From: Diploptera punctata
Lineage: Eukaryota > Arthropoda > Insecta > Blattodea > Blaberidae
Direction: 5' to 3'
DNA length: 64,000 nt
Assembly (NCBI GenBank): GCA_030220185.1
Contig: JASPKZ010009655.1
Coordinates: 82,312 to 146,311, forward strand
This document shows, one piece after another, positions 30,257 through 41,179 of this stretch. The notes below the pieces were generated by a model. The model was not told the DNA's origin. It saw only the letters and a program-made list of their open reading frames with translations, and made no database searches. The stretch's first letter is position 1. The number at the start of each line of letters is the position of its first letter. Made by a program: the position numbers and the translations under genes.

Positions 30257-30527
30257 AGATTTTGAAATAACTACAAATAGACCCTAATAAAATTTAGGAT
30301 GCTAATGCTGGAAGAAGAACATATTTTAGGGTTGCTTCTTTAGCATAAATATTGTCTTGATTTCTTAAAATGGGGAATTTCGTTTTTAATTTCTTGCAAA
30401 CTAAATTGTGTTTCAAATTATTCCTGATTCAAATACAACAAAGAAAGAAACCGATAAGAAATTTCAAACATTTGCTCTCTTCGTCTGTGATATTTACGTG
30501 TCTCTCATTTTTCCTGTCTCACTCGCA
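30257..30527. other. Unassigned sequence
   Basis: No gene or repeat recognised. Confidence 0.35.
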
Positions 30528-30537
30528 AAACGAGTAC

Positions 30538-30827
30538 CATCCATCCATAGTAATTCTGCCCGAAGACAGGTCCTTCACTGCAATCATAGCAATTTCATGC
30601 TATGCTTGCAGATTTTCTAGGGAATTGTAGGTGTGGTAGCTTCCCGTTGCTTTCCACACAGGTGAAGTATGATAATGATGGCCATATGATTTTGGGGACC
30701 GTTTGGGCCTTAAAGTTTTCCTGACCCCGAAAAAAACCTCACCCAGAAAAACTGCCCCGACCGGGGATCGAACCCTGCCCCGCTGCGTGACAAGGCAGCA
30801 CGCTACCTCTAGACCACAGCGGTGGAC
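30538..30827 (-). mobile_element. SINE-1, full-length, with target-site duplication
   Basis: Minus-strand order: head GTCCACCGCTGTGGTCTAGA, GGTAGCGTGCTGCC (box A region), box B GGTTCGATCCC at 30,764-30,774, then CGGTCGGGGCAGTTTTTCTG, ACGGTCCCCAAAATCATATG, GGGAAGCTACCACACCTACA, TGCAGTGAAGGACCTGTC and the CTATGGATGGATGG 3' end. AAACGAGTAC flanks both sides (30,528-30,537 and 30,828-30,837). About 290 bp. This copy defines the family and its tRNA-derived Pol III promoter. Confidence 0.9.
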
Positions 30828-30837
30828 AAACGAGTAC

Positions 30838-31161
30838 TATATACCTGCACAAAACATTGTTTATTCTAAGTGAGAAATGAACAGAATTCTGTATTCTGTG
30901 CGCTGCACTTTACAGAAGCTGGACAGACATCGGTAAACATGAACCAAGTGTCATACATATTTATTATCGGAATACATTCTGTCCGTCAACTTAAACACTC
31001 CTGTCTTAAAGGAATTTGTTGTGGTTTTGTTTGAGTGCTGTGACGTAATATACCCTAAACCAGTGATGAATAACTTGTTGAAAAGTGTCGTCCACATTTT
31101 TCAAATTGCTGAGTGCCGCAGTTTCACTTAAATGCAAACTTACTAGCCTATTCGTCCTTCA
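30838..31161. other. Unassigned sequence
   Basis: No gene recognised between SINE-1 and the TTAA-flanked MITE. Confidence 0.4.
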
Positions 31162-31165
31162 TTAA

Positions 31166-31460
31166 CCCATTCGCTTCAGGTTTAAATTCTCAATGCATTT
31201 CTCCAGAAATCAGATTTAAGTTACTGTAAATTATATTGTCTATTTTCAGACATTCAAAACAAACAAAAGATACGGTACTTCAGATCACAATAAGGGTGGA
31301 GGCCAAAACATATTCCTCTACTATTCATAAATGTTAACAAAAGGGATGTACAAAATATTGCAAAATATATAACAGCACAGGTCAGCGAGTGTACCTCGTC
31401 TTCCGAGTTGAAGGCCATTTTACTGCCGGCGAGTCTACCTCATCTTTCGAGTCGAATGGG
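31166..31460. mobile_element. piggyBac-like MITE with TTAA target duplications
   Basis: Bounded by TTAA at 31,162-31,165 and 31,461-31,464. The ends are inverted: CCCATTCG at left and CGAATGGG at right. Near the right end a 28-base motif is tandemly repeated (GCGAGTGTACCTCGTCTTCC and GCGAGTCTACCTCATCTTTC). No coding capacity. TTAA duplication and CCC-starting termini are typical of piggyBac superfamily elements. Confidence 0.75.
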
Positions 31461-31500
31461 TTAACACATTTAAAAACGTTTGTACCGTATTTTACGGACT

Positions 31501-31562
31501 ATAAGACGATATTGACTATAAGACGATATTGACTATAAGACGATATTGACTATAAGACGCAC
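31501..31562. repeat. 17-bp tandem repeat in the transposon end
   Basis: ACTATAAGACGATATTG is repeated three times, then a partial fourth (ACTATAAGACGCAC). Only the last unit keeps the GACGCAC form, so the first units are a local expansion with a base change. Confidence 0.85.
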
Positions 31563-31689
31563 TTTAATTTTTAAGCATTTAAAAAATAGGCTAACATTTT
31601 TACAATTTTTATTATTAGATTGCAAATCCAGACTAAAAAAAATCTTTGTTTATAAAACCATTCTGATCTTTAAAATTCCTTAAAATCGT

Positions 31690-32075
31690 CATCTGAACTT
31701 TCTTCTTCTTCTTCTTCGTCGTCATCATCGTTGTCCTATTCATATATAAGGTGGTCTTCACTGTATCGAGAGCGTTACTTACGCTGCACTTCTTAAAAAT
31801 TTAACATTAATGTCTTCTCTCACTCTAAACCACGACTTTTTATATCCACTGATACATTTGTTTGATTGTGTGTCGTTTTAAAGCTCCCTTCGGCGTGAAT
31901 TCATGTTGGATTTCATCCGTCATCCATTTGTTCAAGTTCACTGGCATCGTAGACTGCAATGACGCATCATAGGCTAGACAGTGTTCTGGGTTTGTGATGG
32001 CGGGGCAAGATCGTGACAGTGTTAGCAAGCTTGTGAATCCCCGCAACTCATCCTTGTCGCATCGGTGCACTGCAG
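31690..32075 (-). pseudogene. pogo/Tigger-type transposase C-terminus, frameshifted
   Basis: The minus-strand frame 31,840-32,070 contains LQSTMPVNLNKWM, HEFTPKGALKRHTIKQMYQW, then a stop; the continuation in another frame reads FKKCSVSNALD (about 31,757-31,800) and then an acidic DNDDDDEEEEESSDDDF run. LQP-x-D-like, KWM, QMYQW and FKKC-SNALDG-like patches in this order are characteristic of DDE_1 (pogo/jerky/Tigger) transposases. The catalytic DDE core is absent. Confidence 0.75.
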
Positions 32076-32373
32076 CTGTCAGTTAAATCCAATGTTGCCA
32101 GATAGAGATAATTGTCGCGAAACAATTACTTCTGGTATATAATTTATTGATGAAAATTGGTTGTAAAATAAACTTTGTTTGGATTTCTGTTAGTGTAGAA
32201 AAAAAATGAAAGAAAGAAATACTTCTGAAATGATAAATAGAATTATTCCTCGCATCAAATATATGACAATTTTTAAGACTGGCGGGAATATTAAAAATCA
32301 AACACTGGACTTTTTTATAATAATTTCGAGTGTAAGACGCACCTGAATTTTGTAGGCAATTTTTCGAAGAAAA

Positions 32374-32712
32374 ATGTGGTCTCGAGGTAGCGTGCTACCT
32401 TGTCACGCAGCGGGTTCGGGTTCGATCCCCGGTCGGGGCAGTTTTCTGGGTGAGGCTTTTATCGGGATTTTTCCTCACCTCTGAGACAAATGCCAGGAAA
32501 ACTTTAAGGCCCAAACGGTCCCCGAAATCATATGGCCATCATCATCATCCTCACCCTCATCATCATCATCATCATCCTTCACCGGTGTGTAAAGCAACGG
32601 GAAGCTACCTCACCTACAATTCCCTGGTAAAGCTGCAAGCATAGCATGAAAATGCTATGATTGCAGTGAAGGACCTGCCCTCGGGCAGAATTACTATGGA
32701 TGAATAGATGGA
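32374..32712 (+). mobile_element. SINE-1 (+), near full-length
   Basis: Head TGTGGTCTCGAGGTAGCGTG, box B GGTTCGATCCCC, CGGTCGGGGCAGTTTTCTGG, ACGGTCCCCGAAATCATATG, an ATC-repeat stretch, GGGAAGCTACCTCACCTACA and the 3' end. Two perfect hairpins close the element: CATAGCAT-GAAA-ATGCTATG at 32,640-32,659 and CTGCC-CTCG-GGCAG at 32,675-32,688. It lacks the first few bases of the head and ends in GGATGAATAGATGGATAATA. The 64-residue frame 32,450-32,644 is incidental. Confidence 0.9.
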
Positions 32713-32892
32713 TAATAATAATAATAATAATAATAACAACAATAATAGTAATAATAATAGTAATGATAATAATAATTATTATAATAATATAGTTTTAGAG
32801 GATAATTGCTTAGAGAGAAGGAAATGCAAATTGGGAACAGAGAAAAAAGTAACAATTAGTAGAATAATAATAATAATAACAACAACAATGAA

Positions 32893-32937
<45 letters not shown>

Positions 32938-32940
32938 GTT
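32713..32940. repeat. Impure AAT then ATT microsatellites
   Basis: AAT/AAC/AGT mixture (32,713-32,790), about 110 bases of AT-rich sequence, then a pure ATT run (32,896-32,937). The tract grows from the SINE-1 tail. Confidence 0.75.
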
Positions 32941-33550
32941 TGTTGTTAGTGTGTGGGGATTGATATTTGGTATATATATAATAAAAATATAGAACTAGTT
33001 ATTTTTAATAGTTTTCATCGATTTTCGAAATCTCAGAGAGGTAGGTGACTTTTCCAGTTCAGACGTCGAACTCAGGGTATGAAACAATAGAACTGGAATA
33101 AAAGTGTCAGGTATCTGAGAAATAGCGGAAATGTTTCGCTGCACTCTCGGATCTTGGTCACGGTTGAGTAGCTTGCTACAATTTTCCATATGCCATAGTT
33201 CACACTGAAGAGTCGTGCATTGGATTGTTCCATTGTTTCTGCCATCTTCAATTGTAAACAAGTTCTAGGAAATTATATATCGCTCTTGCAATAGCAAGCA
33301 TCGTCACACTCTCAGCTTTACAAATTTGCAAGCCTAGCGTTGAATAGATTGTTATTTGGTACAAATAAACAAGTCTAAACAATGAAGAGACAAAGCAAGG
33401 TTATTTGTTTGTGAACATAATCGTTCTGGCAGATTTCACCAAGTCCAAAATTGTTGCTTTGAGATACAGCGATTTTAAAATTTAATCAAACTTCAGAAGT
33501 CTTTTACACCACAATGCTGAACTTTAACTAAATCATTTCTTCTGATCAAA
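32941..33550. other. Unassigned sequence
   Basis: No gene supported. GAAATGTTTCGCTGCACTCT near 33,129 loosely recalls a stretch near 21,190, possibly a shared old repeat. Confidence 0.35.
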
Positions 33551-33552
33551 CT

Positions 33553-34450
33553 TACTTACTTACTTACTTACTTACTGGCACTATCGAACCCGTAGGTTCA
33601 TGGCCGCGCGGATATAAGCTCTCCATACATCCCTATCCTGAGATAATGCCTTCCAATCATTCCCTGTATAATCTACTTCCCTCAATAATCTACTTCCCTC
33701 AAATCATAGTTAATGTTGTTCTCCCACCTCATTCTTGGTCTACCAACTGGGCCTTTTCCCTCTGGCTTTCCTACAAGAAGCTTCCATGCACGTCTTTCAT
33801 TCCCCATACGTGCAACATGTCCTGCCCAACGCAGTCTACGGGACTTAATTGTTCTTATTATATCTGGCTTCCTACAAAGACCATGTAGTTCATTGTTATG
33901 TAGTCTTCTACATTCACCTGTCTGTTCATCTCTCTTTGGTCCAAAAAATTTTCCTAAGTACTTTATTCTCAAATACTGGTAATCTCCTTTCCTCCCTTAA
34001 AGTAAGAGTCCATGTTTCGCACCCATATAATATAACTGGTAGAATAATAGTTTTATATATTTCCAGTTTAACGTTTTTTGAAAGGAGTTGGGACATCAAG
34101 AATCTCTGCAATGCATAATAGCACGCATTTCCAGAATTGAGCCTATGTTTAATTTCTTTGTTCATCTCATTCTTATTTGTGATTATTGTTCCTAGGTATT
34201 TGAATTCAGCCACTTCCTCAAAATTTCCCTCATTTGTCATTAGCTGTCCATTTCCATTATATCATGTATTTCTACGTGTGATCATATATTTAAGTTTTAT
34301 TGATATTTACTTCCAGCCCTAATTTCTTATTGTTACTCAGTAGTGTGTGCATGTCCTTTAGTATCTCCTCGCTATCGTCCAATAGTACTACATCATCAGC
34401 ATAAACTAACAGCTTATTAATACCATAGAGTTGTAGGCCTTCCTCATTCT
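33553..34450 (-). pseudogene. LINE-A (-), ~0.9-kb copy reaching the RT catalytic motif
   Basis: (TTAC)5-CTGGCACTATCGAACCCG 3' end. Minus-strand frames: 33,926-34,240 has FEEVAEFKYLGTIITNK, NACYYALQRFLMSQLLSK and ILPVILYGCETWTL; 33,682-33,972 has DEQTGECRRLHNNELHG, RRLRWAGHVARMGNERRAWK, GRPRMRWENN. The YADD codons lie near 34,397. Frames are broken by an indel near 33,940 and by a 17-base direct duplication (AATCTACTTCCCTCAAT, 33,670-33,703). It sits close to consensus and has no GGCCTA insertions. Confidence 0.9.
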
Positions 34451-34657
34451 CTAACCGAAAATACGCTGAGCAGCAGAGCTTGAGGGGAAATCGAAAAAGA
34501 GTGGAATAATCGTAATAGAACAGCCCAGGAGGACAGACATTGTTAACTTGTACACGAGAAAGTGTAACGATAAGTAACAGAGAATAATTAGTTTCACTGA
34601 GTAGAAATACTTAACGAATTCACTCTTTCATTTATACTTATCAAGAAGATTCGCGAT

Positions 34658-35387
34658 GACTATTTAACTCATGCCCCAAATAGGATTCAATGACCAATCA
34701 CATTTCAGTGACTTTTTAATTACAACCAATCACAGTCCTGTTTCTCCTCGAATTTTTCAAACAAGTTTATCATAAGTAATGCCTCAACTGATTTCCAAAT
34801 TATCGATAAAATCACGACTGAGGAGTGAATTTTTATAGAGAATTTGATAATCAATAGTGGCATTTGTTAGGACTATTTAACGAATAAAATTAAGTTGTTT
34901 ACTCATAAATCATTGTTTAACTATAGTTATTTTAAAATATTTATATATTTAATGTAAAGGGCGATGTTTGAAAACAAATCAGAAATGTGAGGTTATGTTC
35001 ATTCGCTGCTGCTTGATCATATTATTTATTGCCAAATAAGATCGAAATATTGTAAGAATGCACCCAAGTGGAGAAATAATTAAACACATCAAACTATATA
35101 TCATAATCAACATGACGGGTTATTCATTTATTTTTTAGTAAAAACTCAGTAAAATCAAGGAATCTTTTCATTATTTGCTATATTAAATGTATTTGTTGGA
35201 GAAAAATAATGCTTTGACCTGTTCAAAACATTAAAAAGGAGGAGCTTTCTTTATCACAAAAGCAGGAGCTGATAAAGAGAAATCGATAAACAGCGAGGTG
35301 AAACACGACTGTCATTGGTTGTAAAACAACTTTCATCGAAACGTGATTGGTCATTGACTAGCATTTGTGGCATGAGTTAAATAGTGA
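34658..35387 (+). mobile_element. R1, complete copy with ~95-bp terminal inverted repeats
   Basis: Left end ACTATTTAACTCATGCCCC and AATGACCAATCAC; right end inverted: ACGTGATTGGTCATTGACTA and GGCATGAGTTAAATAGT. The interior has ATTATCGATAAAATCACGAC, GGCATTTGTTAGGACTATTT and AAAAAGGAGGAGCTTTCTTT. No transposase frame. About 730 bp. A non-autonomous DNA-transposon-like family; the target duplication is not clear. Confidence 0.75.
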
Positions 35388-35515
35388 TATTAAAGAAAGC
35401 TCCTCCTTTTTAACATTCTGAACAGCATTATTTTACAGTGACGAATTCTCCAACAAATACGGATACCTGATTGCATATACAGTGCACGATAGTGCTTGCG
35501 GGAGATAATATAAAA
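35388..35515 (-). mobile_element. R1 fragment (-)
   Basis: AAAGCTCCTCCTTTTTAACA and CTCCAACAAATACGGATACC match the interior of R1 in the reverse orientation (compare 35,825-35,930). It is cut by the LINE-G fragment that follows. Confidence 0.7.
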
Positions 35516-35698
35516 ACTTCTTCTTCTTCTTCCGAATGCAGTATTGGGTGATGATGCCCGTTCTGCGAGTACAAAAACTGATCTTTCCATCGGTTGAAGG
35601 GTCTTCCGAGGTCTCTTTTGCCTTTAGGGTTGAGGTGGTAAATCATCTTTGGTAAACGGGAATTTGACATTCTCTGGACGTGTTGGAACCATTTAATC
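35516..35698 (-). pseudogene. LINE-G 3' end (-) with (GAA)n tail
   Basis: Minus-strand reading (35,428-35,739 frame): IKWFQHVQRMSNSRLPKMIY, HLNPKGKRDLGRPFNRWKD, then an EEEEE-coding GAA tail (CTTCTTCTTCTTCTTCC on plus). This is the C-terminal tail of a LINE RT; same family as 21,605-21,875. Confidence 0.75.
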
Positions 35699-36445
35699 TG
35701 ACTATTTAACTCATGCCCCAAATGGGAGTCAATGACCAATCACGTTTCAATGATTTCTGTTTTACAACCAATCAGAATCGTGTTTCACGAAATATTTATC
35801 AGTGTTATAATTAGTACCATATTAAACAAAGCTCCTCCTTTTTAATATTCTGAACAGGTCTGACCGTTATTTTGCAGTGACTGAGCCTATAAGAAATACG
35901 GCTACCAGATTGTATATATGGTGCATACATGTCAACATTTGTAGCAATTTATTATACCACCAAAAAAAGAAACCACTGTTTGTACTTTCTTAAATGTATT
36001 TTTTCCCAGGTAATAATCCAGAAAAATATAATTGTCATATTTACATCATACGACATCAGAAATGAATTAATATACAGTTTGATGTGTTTCATTGTTTTCT
36101 CCACTAGAGAGCATTCTTACAATATTGCGTTCCTTTGGCAATAAATAGTATGATCTGGTTGCAGTGATAAACAAAAGAAGCAGATGAAGCATACCAATCG
36201 TTTCTCATTTGTTTTCAAACATCGCCGTTTACATTAAATATATAAATATTTTGAAATAACTACAGTTAAATAATGATTTGTGAGTAAACAGCTTAATTTT
36301 ATTCGTTAAATAGTCCTAACAAATGCCACTCTTGATTTCCAAATTCTCTAGATAAATTCACTCCTCACTTCGTGAGTCGTGAATTTATCGATAATTTGGA
36401 AATCACTCGTGGCATTACTTATGATAATTTTGTAATAATAAAAAA
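35699..36445 (-). mobile_element. R1 copy (-), one terminus missing
   Basis: Begins with the terminal GACTATTTAACTCATGCCCC and CCAATCACGTTTCAATGATT and runs through AAAGCTCCTCCTTTTTAATA, CATCGCCGTTTACATTAAAT, TTCGTTAAATAGTCCTAACA to the hairpin TTTATCGATAATTTGG and GGCATTACTTATGATAA. The second terminal repeat is lost at about 36,440. Confidence 0.75.
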
Positions 36446-36821
36446 CATTTGTAGTAATTGATTATACTACAGAAAAACACTGTTTGCACTTTCTTAAACG
36501 AATTATTTTCCAGGAAATAACGTTGCAGAAAAATACAATTGACATATTTACATCAAAGGACATCATAAATTAATTAATACCTATAACGTTGGTTATAAAT
36601 TTCTCCACAGGGTGCATTATTACTATATTGCGATTCTTTGGCAAAACATTATATGATCTGGCTGCTGTGATGAACAAGCGTAACAATCGATTCTCATTTG
36701 TTTTCAAACATTGTTTCTCATTTGTTTTAAACATCGCCGGTTAAAATTAAATAAATAAATATCTTAAAGTAATTATCTTTAAATAATGATTTGTGAGTAA
36801 ACAGCATAATTTTATTCCTTA
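36446..36821 (-). mobile_element. R1 internal fragment (-)
   Basis: Repeats the interior of the preceding copy: ACATTTGTAGTAATTGATTA, CACTGTTTGCACTTTCTTAA, TCTCCACAGGGTGCATTATT, GTGAGTAAACAGCATAATTT. It contains a local duplication of TTTCTCATTTGTTTT (about 36,692 and 36,715). It stops exactly at a TTAA. Confidence 0.7.
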
Positions 36822-37170
36822 ACCCTTTGCCCCGTATAGCGCAGTAGAACGTACTGAATATGCTTTTTCGCTGCCCCGCATAACGTACCAAAGCGTAGTA
36901 GACTATAAAAGGGCTGTATTTCTACTTGTATATATTTTCTTGGAAAATTTTATTATTTTTGTGATACTTTGGTATCTGTGGAATGCATTAAAAGTGGCAA
37001 CAAGACTTGCTTTGTACATTTTCGTAAATTTCTTAACGGTATTTTCTTTGTGTACCGAACCCTTTTTTGAAAACCTCTATCGGTTCATCTGTAACCATTG
37101 TCAACGAAAGCAAAAAATTGAGGTCTTAGAAAAACTATTTCTCGTTTCAATCCAGTGTGTTAGGTGAAGG
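36822..37170 (+). mobile_element. piggyBac-like end and transposase scrap
   Basis: Starts TTAACCCTTTGCCCCGTATA, a classic TTAA-CCC piggyBac-type terminus, with a second GCCCCGCATAACGTACC nearby as a subterminal repeat. The frame 36,940-37,167 includes FSLCTEPFFENLYRFICNHC, which recalls the cysteine-rich C-terminus of piggyBac transposases (LCxxPCFxxYH-like), but key cysteines and the histidine are missing. No matching right end with CCC-TTAA was found downstream. Truncated or deleted element. Confidence 0.5.
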
Positions 37171-37994
37171 CATTGTAGCCGCGATGAATGAAGAAATTGA
37201 TTATTAAAGTCATAGTTCGAACGCTAAGTGGGCGGAGTAAGCTTAGCGCAAGACCAAGACTGGATATGAGCAAGCGTGTGACTGTGAACAAGATTTCGAA
37301 GCGTCAACTATCTGAGCCTACAGATAACCAAGGAAATAATACTATTATTCTTTTAATAAAATTATTAGTCCTCAGAATTTAAAAAAAATTACCGTTTATT
37401 TATCTTGTACATAATTTGGAGGCTGGAACAAACGAAAGATTTGTTTCTCCCCACTATTCAGGCCAATAGATAGTAATTTCTATGTCCAGATTTCAGAAGA
37501 AAATAATATGCCACGAAAATTGAAAGGAAACAAATAAATAGAATTAAATGGGTAGAAACATATCTAAATGAAATTAAAGCTTAAGTTGGAATTTTAACAC
37601 CTTTGATTGATATTTTTATTGTCAGAAACATAGTACAATGTACGACATGAATTAGTAAATAATTAATGTGGTGTTTTCAACCAGTTAATGCTAATACATT
37701 CATGGACAGTACAAAGAGGGTTCAAGTCAATACTGATTTATTTATTTTTAAATTTTGAAACAAGAAGATACTCTATACCGTCTTCAAGACTATTGAATAT
37801 ATTCACGGATACCATCTTATATCTATTTTCAGTTATAGTAAATTTACATAAATTAGAGACTATTTTTTGATGATATTTGTGTATGTCCTATTGTAAGACA
37901 AGCAATGACTCTTAAGCGATTAAAAAATATCGCAGTATCTCCATTTGAGTGATGTTATGGGAAGAATATTACGAAATAATATTAAAAGTGCGCC
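37171..37994. other. Unassigned AT-rich sequence before the satellite
   Basis: No gene supported. Short frames (37,188-37,382; 37,688-37,870) carry no motifs. It may include the 3' flank of the piggyBac-like remnant. Confidence 0.35.
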
Positions 37995-40900
37995 ATATTT
38001 TAAAAATTTCAAATTATCACCGATCCTACCCAGTAGAAACCAAAAATAAGTAGTAACCTAAAAAGAACTAAATATATACAGTAAAACTTGTATAATGCGG
38101 AATCACGTGGGACCAAGAATTTTCAAAAAATGAAGCCATTGAGGTTATTCACAAGAAAATTTATTAAAAAAAAATTATAGATTATGACCGATCCTATCCA
38201 GTAGACACCGAAAATAAGTAGTAACCTAAGAAGAAATTAATATATACAGTAAAACTTGTATAATGCGGAATCACGTGGGACCAAGAATTTTCAAAAAAAT
38301 GAAGCCATTGAGGTTGTTCACAAGAATTAAAAAAAAATACAGATTATGACCGATCCTTTCCAGTAGACACCGAAAATAAGTAGTAACATAAAAAGAAATA
38401 AATATATACAGTAAAACTTGTATAAAACGGAATCACGTGGGACCAAGAATTTTCAAAAAAATGAAGCCATTGAGGTTGTTCACAAGAAAATTTATTAAAA
38501 AAATTACAGATTATCACCGATCCTAACCAGTAGACACCGAAAATAAGTAGTAACCTAAAAATAAATAATTATATACAGTAATACTTGTATAATGCGGAAT
38601 CACGTGGGACCAAGAATTTTCAAAAAAATGAAGCCATTGGTGTTGTTCACAAGAAAATTTATTAAAAAAATTACAGATTATGACCGATCCTATCCAGTAG
38701 ACACCGAAAATAAGTAGAAACCTAAAAAGAAATAAATATATAGAGTAAAACTTGTATAATGCGGAATCACATGGGTCCAAGAATTTTCAAAAAATGAAAC
38801 CATTGAGGTTGTTCACAAGAAAATTTATTTAAAAAAATTACAGATTATCACCGATCCTATCCAGTAGACACCGAAAATAAGTAGGAACCTAAATAGAAAT
38901 AAAAATATACTGTAAAACTTGTATAATGCGGAATAACGTGGGACCAAGAATTAAAAAAAAAGAAGCCATTGAGGTTGTTCACAAGAAAGTTTATTAAAAA
39001 AATTACAGATTACGACCGATCCTATCCAGTAGACACCGAAAATAAGTAGTAACCTAAAAAGAAATAAATGTATACAGTAAAACGTGTATAATGCGGCATC
39101 ACGTGGGACCAAGAATTTTGAAAAAAGTTAAGCCATTGGTGTTGTTCACAAGAAAATTTATTAAAAAAATTACAGATTATCACCGATCTTATCCAATGGG
39201 CACCGAAAATAGTAGTAACCTGAAAAGAAATAAATATGTACACTAAAACTTGTATAATGCGGAATCACGTGCGACCAAGAATTTAAAAAAAAATGAAGCC
39301 ATTGACGTTGTTCACAACAAATTTTATTTTAAAAATTACAGATTATCACCGATCCTGTCCACTAGACACCGAAAGTAAGTAGTAACATAAAAAGAAAAAA
39401 ATATATACAGTGAAACTAGTATAATGCGAAATCACGTGCGACCAAGAATTTAAAAAAAAAATTAGCCATTGACGTTGTTCACAACAAATTTTATTTTAAA
39501 AATCACAGATTATCACCGATCCTATCCAGTAGACACCGAAAATAAGTAGTAAGCTAAAAAGAAATAAATATATGTATAGTAAAACATGAATAATGCGGAA
39601 TCACATGGGACCAAGAATTTAAAAAAAAAATGAAGCCAATGAGGTTGTTCAGCAGAAAATTTATTAAAAAAATTACAGATTCTCACGGATCCCATCCAGT
39701 AGACACCGAAATAAGTAGTAACCTGAAAGGAAATAAATATATATAGTAAAAATGGTATAATGCGGAATCACGTGGGACCAAGAATTTTGAAAAAAATGAA
39801 GCCATTGAGGTTGTTCACCAGAAAATTTATTTCAAATATTACAGATTATCACTGATCCTATCCAGTAGACACCGAAAATAAGTAGTAACTAAAATTAAAT
39901 AAATATATACAGTAAAATGTGTATAAAGCGGAATCACTTGGGACCAAGAATTTTCAAAAAATGAAGCCATTGGTGTTGTTCACAAGAAAATTTATTAAAA
40001 AATTACATATTATAACCGATCCTACCGAGTAGACACTGAAAATAAGTAGTAACCTAAAAAGAAATAAATATATACAGTAAAACTTGTATAATGCGGAATC
40101 ACGTGGGACCAAGAATTTTAAAAAATGAAGCCATTAAGGTTGTTCAAAGAAAATTTATTTAAAACATTACAGATTATGACCGATCCTATCCAGTAGACTC
40201 CGAAAATAAGTATAAACCTAGAAAGGATTAATTATATACAGTAAAACTTGTATAATGCGGAAACACGTGAGACCAAGAATTTTCAAAAATTGAAGCCATT
40301 GAGGTTGTTGACAACAAAATTTATTGAAGAAATTACAGGTTACGACCGATCTTATCCAGTAGACACCGAAAATAAGTAGTAACTTAAAAATATATAAATG
40401 TATACAGTAAAACGTGTATAATGCGGCATCACGTGGGACCAATAATTTTCAAAAAATGAAGCCATTGGTGTTGTTCACAAGAAAATTTATTAAAAAAATT
40501 ATAGATTATCACCGATCTTATCAAATGGGCACCGAAAATAAGTAGTAACCTGAAAAGAAATAAATATATACACTAAAACTTGTATAATGCGGAATCACAT
40601 GCGACCAAGAATTTAAAAAAAATGAAGCCATTGACGTTGTTCACAACAAAATTTATTTTAAAAATTACAGATTATCACTGATCCTGTCCAGTAGACACGG
40701 AAAAGAATTAGTAACCTAAAAAGAGAAAAATATATACAGTGAAACTAGTGTAATGCGTAATCACATGCGACCAAGAATTTAAAAAAAAATAGCCATTGAC
40801 GTTCACAACAAATTTTATTTTAAAAATTACAGATTATCTCCGATCCTATCCAGTAGACACCGAAAATAAGTAGTAAGCTAAAAAGAAATAAATATATGTA

Positions 40901-41060
40901 TAGTAAAACATGTATAATTCGGAATCACATGGGACCAAAAATTAAAAAAAATGAAGCCATTGAGGTTGTTCAGCAGAAAATTTATTTCAAACATTACAGA
41001 TTCTCACGGATCCTATCCAGTAGACACCGAGAAAAGTAGTAACCTGAAAGGCAATAAATA
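37995..41060 (+). repeat. Sat167 tandem array, left block (~18 monomers)
   Basis: About 165-168-bp monomers in head-to-tail order. Consensus landmarks: ACAGTAAAACTTGTATAATG, CGGAATCACGTGGGACCAAG, GAAGCCATTGAGGTTGTTCA, AGATTATCACCGATCCTATC, CAGTAGACACCGAAAATAAG, TAGTAACCTAAAAAG. Monomer variants recur with a period of about 1,335 bp (for example GTATACAGTAAAACGTG at 39,071 and 40,397; ATGTATAGTAAAACATG at 39,573 and 40,896), i.e. an 8-monomer higher-order repeat. Apparent reading frames are not conserved. Confidence 0.95.
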
Positions 41061-41168
41061 CAGGGCAAGTCAAAATGTTGTGCAGGTTTTCAGAAATTTA
41101 TTATGTGAAATGTAATGAACATATAATATTGTGAGACATATTGTATGAAAGGTAAACTCTCAAAGTTT
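41061..41168. repeat. Left TIR of the mariner-class element
   Basis: Inverted match to 42,290-42,397; one mismatch seen (GATATT... ATTGTG versus ATCGTG). Ends at CAAAGTTT. Confidence 0.95.
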
Positions 41169-41179
41169 TTTTTAAATAT

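Larger units (their letters stand above)
31485..32345 (-). mobile_element. pogo/Tigger-like DNA transposon remnant
   Basis: The left end has CCGTATTTTACGGACTATAA followed by GACGATATT copies; the right part near 32,328 has GTGTAAGACGCACC, resembling the subterminal GACGCAC repeats common to such elements. Inside is the broken C-terminus of a pogo-type transposase on the minus strand (31,690-32,075). The outermost right end is not clear. Non-functional. Confidence 0.65.

Noticed and set aside
32450..32644. 64-residue frame with a poly-His run
   Set aside because: It lies entirely inside SINE-1; the His run is the CAT microsatellite.
38523..38780. Minus-strand frames in Sat167
   Set aside because: Read-through of tandem monomers; stop positions vary and no protein motif is present.
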